A DNA stretch of 18,059 nucleotides from Silvimonas sp. JCM 19000. GTDB lineage: Bacteria; Pseudomonadota; Gammaproteobacteria; Burkholderiales; Chitinibacteraceae. The stretch is taken from assembly GCA_001313065.1 (NCBI GenBank), contig BBFD01000048.1, forward strand, positions 1 to 18,059. Reading direction: 5' to 3'. The notes under the pieces were generated by a model. The model worked only from the letters and a program-made list of their open reading frames with translations, made no database searches and was not told the origin of the DNA. This document shows, piece by piece, positions 7,637 to 16,603 of the stretch. Made by a program: the position numbers and the translations under genes. Positions within the stretch are counted from its first letter, which is position 1. The number at the start of each line of letters is the position of its first letter.

Positions 7637-8136
7637 TCAGGCGCGGCGGCGGAATAGCGGCAAGGGTTCATCGGTGGCCGCCTGGTAATACTCGGTAAAG
7701 TCATCCAGCCTTTCAGCGCTTCATGGATATCTTTATCGGCACGCACGGCAAAGGCATCAAAGCCGCAGCGTTTCATATACAGAATCACGTCTTTAAACAC
7801 ATCGCCTATCGCGCGCAATTCGCCCTTATAGCCAAAGCGATCGCGTAGCAAACGTGCATTGGAGTAATTGCGGCCATCAATAAACGCCGGGAAATCCAGG
7901 GCAATCAGCGCCAGTTGATCGATATCGTCGGCAATGGCTTCCGCTTCTTCGTCACTGGCCAACCATACGCCCACTTCACCGCGCGCTTTTAATGCGTCGC
8001 GCTGGGCCAACCATTGTTTGAGCGGCACAATCACCCGGCCTGCTGCTGGCAATTCAGCAAAGCTGCCGTCTTCATTCAGGCGGATCAATTGCGCGTCGTC
8101 CGCCACAATCTGGCGATGCTTGATGATGTCAGTCAT
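7637..8136 (-). CDS. DUF934 family protein (sulfite reductase partner), one frameshift
   Basis: A soluble protein of 166 aa after correction in the DUF934 family, usually found beside haemoprotein-type sulfite reductase in proteobacteria. Its biochemical role is unestablished. Visible family blocks are RVIVPLKQWL, LIALDFPAFIDGRNYSNARL, LLRDRFGYKGELRAIGDV and RCGFDAFAVRADKD. A C missing from GGCCTGG at about 7708 derails the last 26 codons, and the corrected end reads LKGLDDFTEYYQAATDEPL and then PLFRRRA. Its ATG overlaps the end of the sulfite reductase gene (ATGACTGA, 8 bp) with AAGGAG upstream, so translation is probably coupled. The bidirectional terminator at 7582-7619 ends the unit. Confidence 0.9.
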
Positions 8137-9796
8137 GCGCCAGCTCCTTGGCATAAACGCGTTGCTTGAAGGGAGCAATGCCCAGACGGTCTACCACATC
8201 GATAAAGTGTTCGTTTTCTTCGCGCGATTCGACGTACACATTGATGATCTGCTCGATCACATCCGGAATCGCTTCTTGCGCAAACGACGGGCCGATCACC
8301 TTGGCCAGCGCCGCGTGCTTGCCCTGACGGCCGCCCAGCGAAATCTGATACCACTCGCTGCCGCTCTTATCCACGCCCAGAATCCCGATATGGCCGACGT
8401 GGTGGTGACCACAGGAATTCATACAGCCCGAGATATTGATATCGAGTTCGCCCAGATCAAACAAATAATCCAGGTCATCAAACTTGCGCTGGATGCCTTC
8501 GGCAATCGGAATCGATTTGGCATTGGCCAGCGAACAGAAATCACCGCCGGGGCAGCACACGATATCGGTCAGCAAACCAATATTCGGCGTGGCAAAACCG
8601 ATCTCTTTGGCTTTTTTCCCAAACGGTGAACAAATCGGCCTGTTTCACGTAGCAGAATCAGATTCTGTTCGTGGGATACGCGGATTTCGCCCAGGCTATA
8701 GGCATCGGACAAATCCGCCACGGCATCGAGTTGCACATCGGTGGCGTCGCCCGGCGCCACGCCGGTTTTCTTCAGCGACAGCGTAACTGCGGCATAGCCG
8801 GCTTGCTTGTGGCCAAAGACATTGCGTTCCACCCAGCGGCAAATGCCGGATTGGAGGCCTTGGCGGCCAGATAAGCCGCGTCGTCGCCCGGCAGGGTTTC
8901 GTAGGCCGGATCAACAAAGAATTTTGAAACGCGCGCGATTTCGGCATCGGTCAAGGTGGTGGGGCCGTCTTTAAGATGTACCCATTCCTGCTCCACCTTG
9001 GCGCCAAACGCCTCGGGGGTCATGGCTTTGACCAGAATCTTGATCCGCGCTTTGTATTTGTTATCGCGCCGGCCATAGCGGTTATACACGCGCAATACGG
9101 CGTCGAGATAAGACAGCAGATGCTGTTTTTTTCCAACCACGGTTTGATCAGCGCGCCCACGCTGGGGGTGCGACCCAGACCGCCGCCCACATAAATGGCA
9201 AAGCCGGTTTCGCCCGCTTCGTTCTTGACGATGCTGATGCCGATATCGTGCACCAGAATGGCGGCACGATCTTCGACCGCGCCATTTACCGCAATCTTGA
9301 ACTTGCGCGGCAAATGCGCAAATTCGGGATGGAAGGTGGACCATTGCCGAATGATTTCGCACCACGGGCGCGGATCAACAATTTCGTCATGCGCCACGCC
9401 GGCAAACTGGTCGCTGGTGGTATTGCGGATGCAATTGCCCGAGGTCTGGATGGCATGCATTTGCACCGTCGACAATTCGGCCAGAATTTGCGGCACGTTT
9501 TCTAAAGCAGGCCAATTGAACTGGATATTCTGGCGCGTGGTGAAATGCCCGTAATTGCGGTCGTAAGTGCGGGCAATATGCGCCAGCATGCGCACCTGTT
9601 TGCTATTGAGTTCACCGTACGGCACGGCCACCCGCAACATCGGCGCATAACGCTGGATATAAAGACCGTTCTGCAAACGCAGCGGGCGGAATTCATCCTC
9701 GGTAAGGTCACCGGCCAGATAGCGGCGGGTTTGATCACGGAACTGCGCCACGCGCTGATCCACGATTTTCTGGTCAAAGTCGTCGTAAACGTACAT
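8129..9796 (-). CDS. cysI: Sulfite reductase haemoprotein (nitrite/sulfite reductase family), about four frameshifts
   Basis: A sirohaem and [4Fe-4S] enzyme of about 556 aa after correction, expected to reduce sulfite to sulfide in cysteine biosynthesis. The N-terminal half holds RLQNGLYIQRYAPMLRVAVP, TTRQNIQFNWP and SGNCIRNTT (about 119-127). The C-terminal half holds the cluster cysteines in CCPGGDFCSLANAKS and SGCMNSCGHHHVGHIGILG. Breaks are at the A/T7 run near 9126-9132, near 8838 (missing C in NPAFARWVERN), near 8650 (two C missing or one extra base) and at the A6 run near 8612-8617. I choose the ATG at 9796 (MYVYDDFDQKIVDQ) because family members start there; a TTG at 9811 is in frame. 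The ribosome-binding site is weak. It is coupled to DUF934. The adenylyl-sulfate genes cysH, cysD and cysN are not adjacent. The related nitrite reductase activity is less likely given the DUF934 partner. Confidence 0.9.
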
Positions 9797-9907
9797 ACAG
9801 GCTGCTGCCAAAGAATGATTGCGTAACCGCGGATGATACCAGCGTCGTTTAAATGTCTGAAGATTCTTTAAGCCTGACCAAATCGCAACCGGGAATATAA
9901 ATAAGCG

Positions 9908-9926
9908 TTATCGATCAAATTGATAA
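9908..9926. promoter_or_regulatory. Inverted repeat upstream of cysI, LTTR-type operator candidate
   Basis: TTATCGATCAAATTGATAA has 8-bp arms (one mismatch) around a 3-bp centre, and is bounded by T and A. It lies about 112 bp upstream of the cysI start in an AT-rich stretch. Size and position suit a LysR-type activator such as CysB (inference). No CysB consensus match is claimed. Confidence 0.4.
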
Positions 9927-10028
9927 ATGCATTTACGCCACCGCAATCCACCGCGACGTCCGCCACCGCAAAGCCCCCACGCACTCCCGCAATTCCCCCC
10001 TACCCCACCTTCAAACAGTCCTCCCTTC

Positions 10029-10104
10029 GGCTTTGGCTTTGACTTGGCCCCGCGACAGCGAAGCGCCTCGCAGCATCAACCAAGCCGTGTCGGCGGCGCC
10101 CCGC
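10029..10104. repeat. Direct repeat unit R1 (about 76 bp)
   Basis: This unit aligns with 10158-10234 at high identity by eye. Shared blocks include TTGAC-TGGCCCC, ACAGCGAAGCGC and AGCCGTGTCGG-GGCGC. Unit-to-unit distance is about 129 bp. It is non-coding and probably part of a dispersed repeat family. Confidence 0.65.
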
Positions 10105-10120
10105 TCCAGCCACTTTGGAC

Positions 10121-10138
10121 GGTGGGTCTCGACCCACC
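10121..10138. repeat. REP-like hairpin between the direct repeats
   Basis: GGTGGGTCTCGACCCACC forms a perfect 7-bp stem with a CTCG loop. Short GC-rich palindromes of this kind are typical of REP-type intergenic elements. No T-run follows, so it is not a classical terminator. Confidence 0.6.
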
Positions 10139-10157
10139 CTATGCACCCCGTCGCTCC

Positions 10158-10234
10158 GGCTTCCGCTTTTGACCTGGCCCCAGCAACAGCGAAGCGCATT
10201 GCAAGAATCAACAAAGCCGTGTCGGGGGCGCTGC
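10158..10234. repeat. Direct repeat unit R2 (about 77 bp)
   Basis: Second copy of the R1 unit, with substitutions and one or two indels (for example GCTTTTGACCTGGCCCC in place of GCTTTGACTTGGCCCC). Its right end overlaps the left arm of the inverted repeat at 10224-10341. Confidence 0.65.
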
Positions 10235-10341
10235 AGTGGGGTCAGTTTGCGTACCGCCGGAACGGAAGAACCGGAGTGGCCAGGTGGGCCATGAGGATTC
10301 TGAGTACCGCCGGGACGCAAATGGCCCGCTGCAGCGCCCCC
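10224..10341. repeat. Structured element bounded by 13-bp perfect inverted repeats
   Basis: GGGGGCGCTGCAG (10224-10236) is exactly complementary in reverse to CTGCAGCGCCCCC (10329-10341). Inside are a further inverted pair TTTGCGT/ACGCAAA (10246-10252 and 10315-10321) and a direct repeat GTACCGCCGG (10251-10260 and 10304-10313). No transposase is present. It could fold as a long stem or be a small non-autonomous element. Confidence 0.6.
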
Positions 10342-10467
10342 CTCTCAAAAAGCTTGATTTTGGGAGCGGGGGCTACCATATTCGCCACGAGCACTTACCC
10401 GTGCGACCGGGCCTTACAGCCCGCCCCCCTGTTACCCGCGTTGCGCCCAACCTTATCCAGGTATGTC

Positions 10468-13111
10468 ATGACAGAACAAAGAACCGCCATTCAGCGCCTT
10501 GATTACACCCCGCCCGCCTTCCTGATCGATCGCGTCGATCTGACCTTTGAACTGGAAGAAACCCACACGCGCGTGCTGTCGCGGTTGGTGCTCAAGCGCA
10601 ATCCGGCCCATCCCGTGGCCGGCGCGCCGCTGGTGCTTAATGGCGAAGAACTGACGCTGGAAAGCATCAAGGTCGATGGCCGTCAGCTGACGGCAACGGA
10701 ATACGCCCTGGGCGAGCAAACGCTGACGCTGCCCGATCTGCCGGACGAAGCCATTCTGGAAATTGCCAACAGCATCAATCCGCTGAGCAATACCACGCTA
10801 AGCGGCCTGTATGTATCCAGCGGCAATTTCTTTACCCAGTGCGAAGCCGAAGGCTTCCGCCGCATTACCTATTATCTGGACCGGCCCGATGTCATGGCCA
10901 AGTTCACCACCACCATCGTGGCGGACAAAACCCGCTATCCGGTGCTGCTGGGCAACGGCAATCGCGTGGGCCAGGGCAATCTGGACAAGAACCGCCATTG
11001 GGTCAAATGGGTTGATCCGTTCAAGAAACCGTCCTACCTGTTTGCGCTGGTGGCGGGCAAGCTGGTGGTGCTGGCCGATCGCCACACCACGGCCAGTGGC
11101 AAAACCGTCAATGTCGAAGTCTGGGTTGAGCCGGGCGAACAAGACAAATGCCATCACGCGCTGGCCTCGGCCAAAGCCGCCATGAAATGGGACGAAGAAC
11201 GCTTTGGCCTGGAATACGACCTCGATACCTATATGATCGTGGCCGTATCCGACTTCAATATGGGCGCGATGGAGAACAAGGGCCTGAACATCTTCAACAC
11301 CAAATATGTGTTGGCCAAGCCCGAAACCGCCACCGACGTTGACTTTGACGGCATCGAAGCCGTGGTCGGCCACGAATATTTTCACAACTGGACCGGCAAC
11401 CGCGTGACTTGCCGCGACTGGTTCCAGCTGTCGCTCAAGGAAGGCCTGACCGTTTTTCGCGATCAGGAATTCTCCAGCGATATCGGCAGCCGCGCCGTGC
11501 AACGGATTTCCAATGTGCGCGTGCTGCGTGAACGCCAGTTTCCGGAAGATGCCGGCCCGCAAGCGCACCCGATCCGCCCCGATTCGTATCTCGAAATCAA
11601 TAACTTCTATACCGCGACGGTGTATGAGAAGGGCTCCGAAGTCGTCCGCATGTACCAGACGCTGGTCGGCCGCGATGGCTTTCGCAAAGGCATGGATCTG
11701 TACTTCAAGCGCCACGATGGCCAGGCGGTGACGTGCGACGACTTTGCCAATGCCATGCAGGATGCCAACCAGTTTGATCTGACCCAGTTCAAGCGCTGGT
11801 ATAGCCAGTCCGGTACGCCGGAACTGCATGTGGAAGGCATCTACGACGCGACCGCACAAACCTTTACCCTGAACGTGCGCCAGTCGGCCCCGCCGACGCC
11901 GGGCCAGCCAGAAAAAAACTGCCTTATCACATTCCGCTGGCGATGGGCTTGCTTGACCCATCTGGCGCTGAACTCAAGCTGGTTCTGCAAGGCGAAGACG
12001 CCCCGGCCGAGCCGCTGACCAGCCGCGTGCTGCATGTACGTGAAGCCGAGCAAAGCTATGTGTTCACCGGCATCAGCAGCAAACCGGTGCCGTCGTTGCT
12101 ACGCGATTTCTCCGCGCCGGTGAAGCTGGACTATCCGTATACCGACGACGAACTGGTGTTCCTGATTGCACACGACACCGATCCGTTTGCGCGTTGGGAA
12201 GCCGGCAATACCTATCTGGTGCGCCTGCTGCTGCAGTTGTATCGCAGCGAAGGCAAGCCGCAAGCACCGGAACAACTGGTGGCGGCATTTGCGCGCCTGC
12301 TGACGCAAGACCGGCTGGATCCGGCGCTAGTGGCGTTGATGCTGGAACTGCCCAGCGAGAACTATCTGTTTGAAGCGCTCAGCGACGTTGATCCGGCCCG
12401 TCTGCACGCGGTGCACCACGGCCTGCAACAATCGCTGGCGCGTGAGCTGCGCTCGCAACTGTTTGCGGCTTATCAGAAACACCACACTGGCGCGCCCTAT
12501 CGCTACAGCGCCGAGGAAGCCGGACGGCGTAGTCTGCAGAATGTGTGCCTGAGCTATCTGGCCGAGCTGGACGAGCCGATGATGGCCGAACTGCTGAGCA
12601 ACCAGTATCGTCGCGCCGACAATATGACCGACCGTCTGGCCGCGCTCAAAGCGCTGATCCAGCGCGACGGCGCCGAAACCTGGCTGGAAGACTTCGCACC
12701 ATGTGGCAGGACGACGCGCTGGTGATGGACAAATGGTTTGCGCTGCAAGCGCTGAGCGACCGTCCGGGCACGCTGAGCCGGGTGCAAAAGCTGATGGAAC
12801 ACCCGGCCTTTGCCATTACCAACCCGAACAAGGTGCGCTCGCTGATCGGTGCGTTCTGCCATTCCAATCTGGTGGCGTTCCATGCGGCCGATGGCTATGG
12901 CTACGCCTTTGCCGCCGACCGGGTGTTGCAACTGGACAAGCTTAATCCGCAAATCGCAGCGCGGATGGCTGCGTGTTTCAACCGCTGGACGCGGCTGGAG
13001 CCGGGCCGTCGCGCACTGATGAAAGCCGAGCTGGAACGCATTGCGCGCGAACCGGGCTTGTCGTCGGACACCTTTGAAATTGTCAGCAAGGCGCTGCAAG
13101 CCGGGCAATAA
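10468..13111 (+). CDS. pepN: Aminopeptidase N (M1 family), two frameshifts
   Basis: A zinc aminopeptidase of 881 aa after correction (E. coli PepN is about 870 aa). It removes N-terminal residues from peptides in the cytosol. Key motifs are GAMEN at 266-270 ([13 protein letters not shown]), the zinc site HEYFH at 302-306 and the third ligand E325 (HEXXH-X18-[11 protein letters not shown]). The C-terminal helical ARM-like region follows and ends SKALQAGQ. The A7 run at about 11912-11918 (GQPEK to [12 protein letters not shown]) and a missing C at about 12694 (LEDF to [14 protein letters not shown]) split it into three frames. The ATG at 10468 ([18 protein letters not shown]) is the family start. 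Upstream in-frame sequence back to 10033 is repeat DNA. The ribosome-binding site is weak (CCAGG). It appears to be transcribed alone. Confidence 0.95.
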
Positions 13112-13182
13112 ATGTGGCGGGCGCGCCGTTGCTGGATATTTGCCAATTGCAATAATTACGCAGTTTCCGCTATCGTTACGCG

Positions 13183-13202
13183 CCCTGCCCGCAGGGTCTT
13201 TT
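13183..13202 (+). terminator. Weak terminator-like hairpin after pepN
   Basis: CCCTG/CAGGG with a CCCG loop, followed by TCTTTT. It lies about 70 bp after the pepN stop but only 14 bp before the nemR ATG, so it could instead be part of the nemR leader. Confidence 0.35.
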
Positions 13203-13215
13203 AGATTTCACTGGA

Positions 13216-13809
13216 ATGCCGCGCATGGTAAAAAAAGCGCTTTGAAGATACTCGCGAACATCTGTTGGCCACGGGCGAACAGATCATCCTGGGCAAGGGT
13301 TTTGCCGCGGTCGGTCTGGCAGAAATCCTGTCCGCTGCCGACGTACCCAAGGGTTCGTTCTATCACTACTTTGTCTCCAAAGAAGCGTTTGGCGTGGCCT
13401 TGCTGGAACGGTATTTCGCCAATTACACCGAAGAACTCAAGCAGCGCCTCAACGCGGTCGACGGCTCGCCGTATGAACGCGTGCTTGGTTTCTTTAGCGG
13501 CTGGCATCAGCGCTCATGCGGCGCCTCGGTGCCCTGTCTGGTGGTGAAACTGGCAGCCGAGGTGGCGGATTTGTCCGATACCATGCGCGCGGCTTTGCAA
13601 AACGGCGCGGAAATCATTGTCGCCGCCATCACCCGCACGGTGGAACAAGGCCAGCAAGACGGCAGCATCAGTCGTGTACAACCCGCGCCTTTGCTGGCTT
13701 TGGCCTTGTATGAGTTCTGGCTGGGCGCCAGCCTGATGACCAAACTGCGTCGTGACGCGCAAGGCTGGACACCGCCATGGTGATCACGCGCCAGTTGCTG
13801 ACGCCCTGA
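13216..13809 (+). CDS. nemR: TetR-family repressor, NemR orthologue, two frameshifts
   Basis: A regulator of 197 aa after correction (E. coli NemR is 199 aa). The N-terminal helix-turn-helix contains EDTREHLLATGEQI, then VPKGSFYHYFVSKEAFGVAL. The core block PCLVVKLAAEVADLSDTMRA matches NemR closely, including the cysteine that in E. coli NemR is, as I recall, the redox-sensing Cys106 (GCLTVKLSAEV context). NemR is released from DNA by electrophiles and reactive chlorine species. A seven-A run at 13230-13236 (should be six) breaks the start, and a C missing from GGCCTGG at about 13764 breaks the end (corrected QGLDTAMVITRQLLTP). Start candidates are the ATGs at 13216 and 13225. The nemA gene follows after a terminator and a probable operator. 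Confidence 0.9.
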
Positions 13810-13821
13810 ACCTACTCCCCA

Positions 13822-13857
13822 AACCGGGCCTTGCAGATGCAGGCCCGGTTTTCTTTT
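13822..13857 (+). terminator. Rho-independent terminator of nemR
   Basis: AACCGGGCC pairs with GGCCCGGTT (extended by TGCA-type pairs) and is followed by TTCTTTT. It starts 13 bp after the nemR stop codon and separates nemR from nemA. Confidence 0.85.
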
Positions 13858-13904
13858 ATGTGCCCGCGCCGGGTTGCGCAGCTCATGCCGCGAGAAAAAA
13901 AACT

Positions 13905-13919
13905 TAGACGACTGGTCTA
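13905..13919. promoter_or_regulatory. Probable NemR operator upstream of nemA
   Basis: TAGACGACTGGTCTA is an inverted repeat with TAGAC/GTCTA arms, about 150 bp upstream of the nemA ATG. The E. coli NemR box, as I recall it, is TAGACC-N4-GGTCTA. Restoring one C after TAGAC gives TAGACCGACTGGTCTA, a perfect box, and loss of a C from CC is the very error type seen across this window. Confidence 0.7.
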
Positions 13920-14071
13920 GTATTTGACGACCCCTGCCCCATCTTGCTCAAACGGTCCCGCGCGGCCGTAGCAAAAAATCTGTTTTACACGCGATTGCAC
14001 TCGGCACCCCGGGCGCGGTCGCAGTAACGAGCATCCGATCTCTACCCCACCCAACCCTCGGGAGACCACGC

Positions 14072-15173
14072 ATGTCGCTGGACAAACTGCTTACGCCGTT
14101 CAAGATCGGCAACACCACCCTTAACAACCGCCTGGTCATGGCCCCGCTGACCCGCTCCCGCGCCAGCCAGCCCGGCGATGTACCCACCGAACTTAATGCC
14201 ACCTATTACGCACAACGTGCCAGCGCTGGCGTAATCATCTCGGAAGCCACCCAGATTTCGCGCCAGGGCCAGGGCTATGCCTGGACGCCGGGTATCTATA
14301 CCGATGCGCAAGAAGCAGGCTGGAAAAAAAGTAGTCGATGCCGTGCATGCCAAAGGCGGCAAGATTGCGCTGCAGATGTGGCACGTGGTCGGATCTCGAA
14401 CAAGTTGCTGCAGCAAGACGGTGCCGCGCCGGTGGCGCCGAGCGCCATCCAGGCGGTCAAATCGCAAACTTTTGTGGTGTTCCCGGATGGCTCTGCGGGC
14501 AACGATCCGTGCAGCCCGCCGCGTGCGCTGGAAACGGCTGAACTGCCGGGCATCGTGGCCGATTATGTGGCCGCGGCCAAACGCGCCAAAAAACGCCGGT
14601 TTCGACTTTATTGAAGTCCATTCGGCCAATGGTTATCTGCTGCATCAATTCCTGGCCGACGGGATTAATCAACGCAGCGACAACTACGGTGGCAGCCAGG
14701 AAAACCGCGCGCGTCTGTTGCTGGAAGTCATCGATGGCGTGATCGGCGTGTATGGCGCGGACAAGGTGGGTGTGCGGCTGTCGCCCAATTTTCCGGCGCA
14801 CGATATGGTGGACAGCCAGGCCGAAGCAATGACGCTGTATCTGGCGCGTGAGTTCAGCCAGCGTGGCGTGGCTTTTTTGCATATCGCCGAGCCGGATTGG
14901 GTGGGCGGCCAGCCCATGAGCGATGACTTCCGCAATGCGCTGCGCGAGGCATACAAGGGCGCCATCATCACCACCGGTGGCTACGACGCCGCCAAGGGCG
15001 ACGCGCGGATCAAGTCCGGCCAGGCAGATGCAATCGGCTATGGTCGGCTGTATATCGCCAATCCGGATCTGGCCGAGCGGTTTGCCCAAGGGGCCGCATT
15101 GAATACGCCGGACCAATCCACCTTCTACGGTGGCGCGGAACACGGCTACACCGACTACCCCACCCTCGCCTGA
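14072..15173 (+). CDS. nemA: Old yellow enzyme, N-ethylmaleimide reductase type, three frameshifts
   Basis: An FMN-dependent alkene and nitro-compound reductase of 366 aa after correction (E. coli NemA is 365 aa). It reduces electrophiles such as N-ethylmaleimide using NADPH. Family blocks in order: FKIGNTTLNNRLVMAPLTRS, YYAQRASAGVIISEATQIS, MWHVGRISNKLLQ, VHSANGYLLHQFLADGINQR, DNYGGSQENRARLLLEV, YGRLYIANPDLAERF and FYGGAEHGYTDYPTLA. Breaks are the A7 run at 14324-14330 (should be six), a G missing at about 14388 (WHVGRIS), and the A6 run at 14588-14593 (should be five). The start is supported by GGGAG 7 nt before the ATG. Control by NemR through the box at 13905 is likely. There is no gloA downstream, unlike E. 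coli. Confidence 0.92.
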
Positions 15174-16437
15174 GCCGCGGCATCAGGCCGGTCGAGCGCT
15201 TGCACACCGGTGCCAGCGCGTCGCCGGCCAGATCGGGCAACAAATGCGCGCGCATGGCGATGTCTCTGGCCAGCGCGCGCAGTCGCCAGCGAATCTCGTT
15301 CAGGATCAGCCCCATCTCAAAGCGCAGCCATTGCGGCGTGTCATGCCAGGCCGCGTCAGTATTGATACTGCCCAGCCCGGTGCTGGACATCGCTTGCACC
15401 AGGCTGAGCAGGCGTGCGCGACTGCGCAAATACAGCTTTTCTACCTGATCACCCGCATGCAGGCCGGGCACGTCTTCACAGGCCTTGAACAGCAATTCCG
15501 CCTCGCGCAAACGCGCCTGCACCGCAGCAATATCAGCCAGCGTCAGCTCCAGCGATATCGGTATCGAATCATCCTTTACCTCATTCAGCGCCATCGACAC
15601 GCTGGTCATCAGCGCCGGACTGAACTCGCCCGGTACCAGCTTGAGGGCAACTTCGGCTCGTTGCAGCGGATGATCACGCGCTGATAAGGAGGTGATGACC
15701 TCGGCCACTGCCAGTACCTCGCCGGTCATGCTTTGCAGGCGGATGCCGCCCGGGTAGCCATGGCCGTTATAGCGTTCGTGATGCACAAAGATGGCTGTGG
15801 CGGCGGCTTCGGAGAAACCACACACGCTTTTGGCCAGGCGATAGCCGATGACGGGATGCGCCGACAACTGGCGCCAATCTGCCAGCTTCAGGGCATACCC
15901 GGGCTGTTGGTAGTGCGGCGACAGATACAGCTCACCCGCGTCATGCAGCAAGCCGGCCCATGCCAGCGCGGTGATCGCTTCCTTATCCAGTTGCAGCCGT
16001 TGCGCCAGGCCGGTCGCCAGCAAACCGGTAAGGATGGCGTGCTGCAACGATTTGCCATCCGCGCCATGCATTACGGTCAGCACGCCGCGCACCGTGTCAC
16101 TGAAGCCGAAGGCGGCAAAGCGTTCAACCAGATCGGATGACGCCAGCAAACGCGCCAGCGTCGGCGTTTGCTGGCGCACCTGATCGGCCAGTTGCGACAA
16201 TGTTCTGGCATCTACCGCATCGCCTATCTTCAGCGATTGCTCCAGTGGCTGGCGCAGCTTGTGCATTAGCAGGCGGTCGCTGGTGCTGCGGTCCACCCGC
16301 GCCCCGGCCGCCAGCAGTTTCATGCCCGACTCGGCATAAATATCACGGTTGGCGCGCACTTCGCGCTGGTCGGCAACCTCGTTAAGACGTTGCAGATAAT
16401 GCGCGTTGACATCGCCTGCGGCACTGGACAATGGCAT
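15155..16437 (-). CDS. HD-GYP-type phosphohydrolase, variant metal site, one frameshift near the end
   Basis: A protein of about 427 aa after correction with an HD-GYP-like domain at about 125-260: H133, HD at 165-166 (LLHDAGELYLS), H194 (LSAHPVIGY), HHE at 219-221 and the GYP loop (HHERYNGHGYPGG). Active HD-GYP enzymes hydrolyse c-di-GMP. The usual lysine of HDxGK is a glutamate here (HDAGE), so activity is uncertain. There is no receiver domain. About 120 N-terminal residues of unassigned fold and about 160 C-terminal residues with predicted helices flank the core. As written, the frame reads on to 15010, deep antisense to nemA, with Arg-rich nonsense. Adding one base near 15204 gives LAPVVQALDRPDAAAQARVG and a stop at 15155, a small convergent overlap with nemA. 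The start has AAGGA 10 nt upstream. Confidence 0.85.
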
Positions 16438-16603
16438 TAGCCGAGTTTCCTTGCGTGACCCATGCGCCAGTCTAGACCTGGAACATCAAGATTTCCTCAT
16501 GGATGCCGCGTAACGGTTTATTGAGCCAGGTCAAGGCAATCGTCAAGGTCGATCGAAGCGGGCGTTTGGCTTAGAATCCGCTTTTACGCAAAAGGATGGC
16601 TTT

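Larger units (their letters stand above)
9797..10467. other. Long divergent intergenic region, cysI / pepN, repeat-rich
   Basis: These 671 bp hold no convincing gene. The left third (9812-9930) is AT-rich and carries the cysI promoter side with an LTTR-like palindrome. The rest (about 10029-10345) is a GC-rich mosaic of direct repeats, a strong hairpin and a 13-bp inverted repeat. The long plus-strand open frame reaching pepN from 10033 translates this repeat DNA into low-complexity Arg/Pro/Ser-rich sequence and is not part of PepN. Confidence 0.6.

Noticed and set aside
10033..10467. Apparent 145-codon N-terminal extension of PepN
   Set aside because: It translates the intergenic repeats. 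The family N-terminus matches the ATG at 10468.
10798..11961. 387-codon open frame on the minus strand
   Set aside because: Entirely antisense to the catalytic half of pepN, whose plus-strand frame carries GAMEN and HEXXH motifs. It is a shadow of GC-rich codon usage.
13183..13202. Attenuator controlling nemR
   Set aside because: The hairpin is only 5 bp and has no competing structure or leader peptide that I can see; kept only as a weak terminator.
15010..15154. C-terminal extension of the HD-GYP protein
   Set aside because: Arg-rich sequence antisense to the conserved end of nemA, explained by a missing base near 15204.
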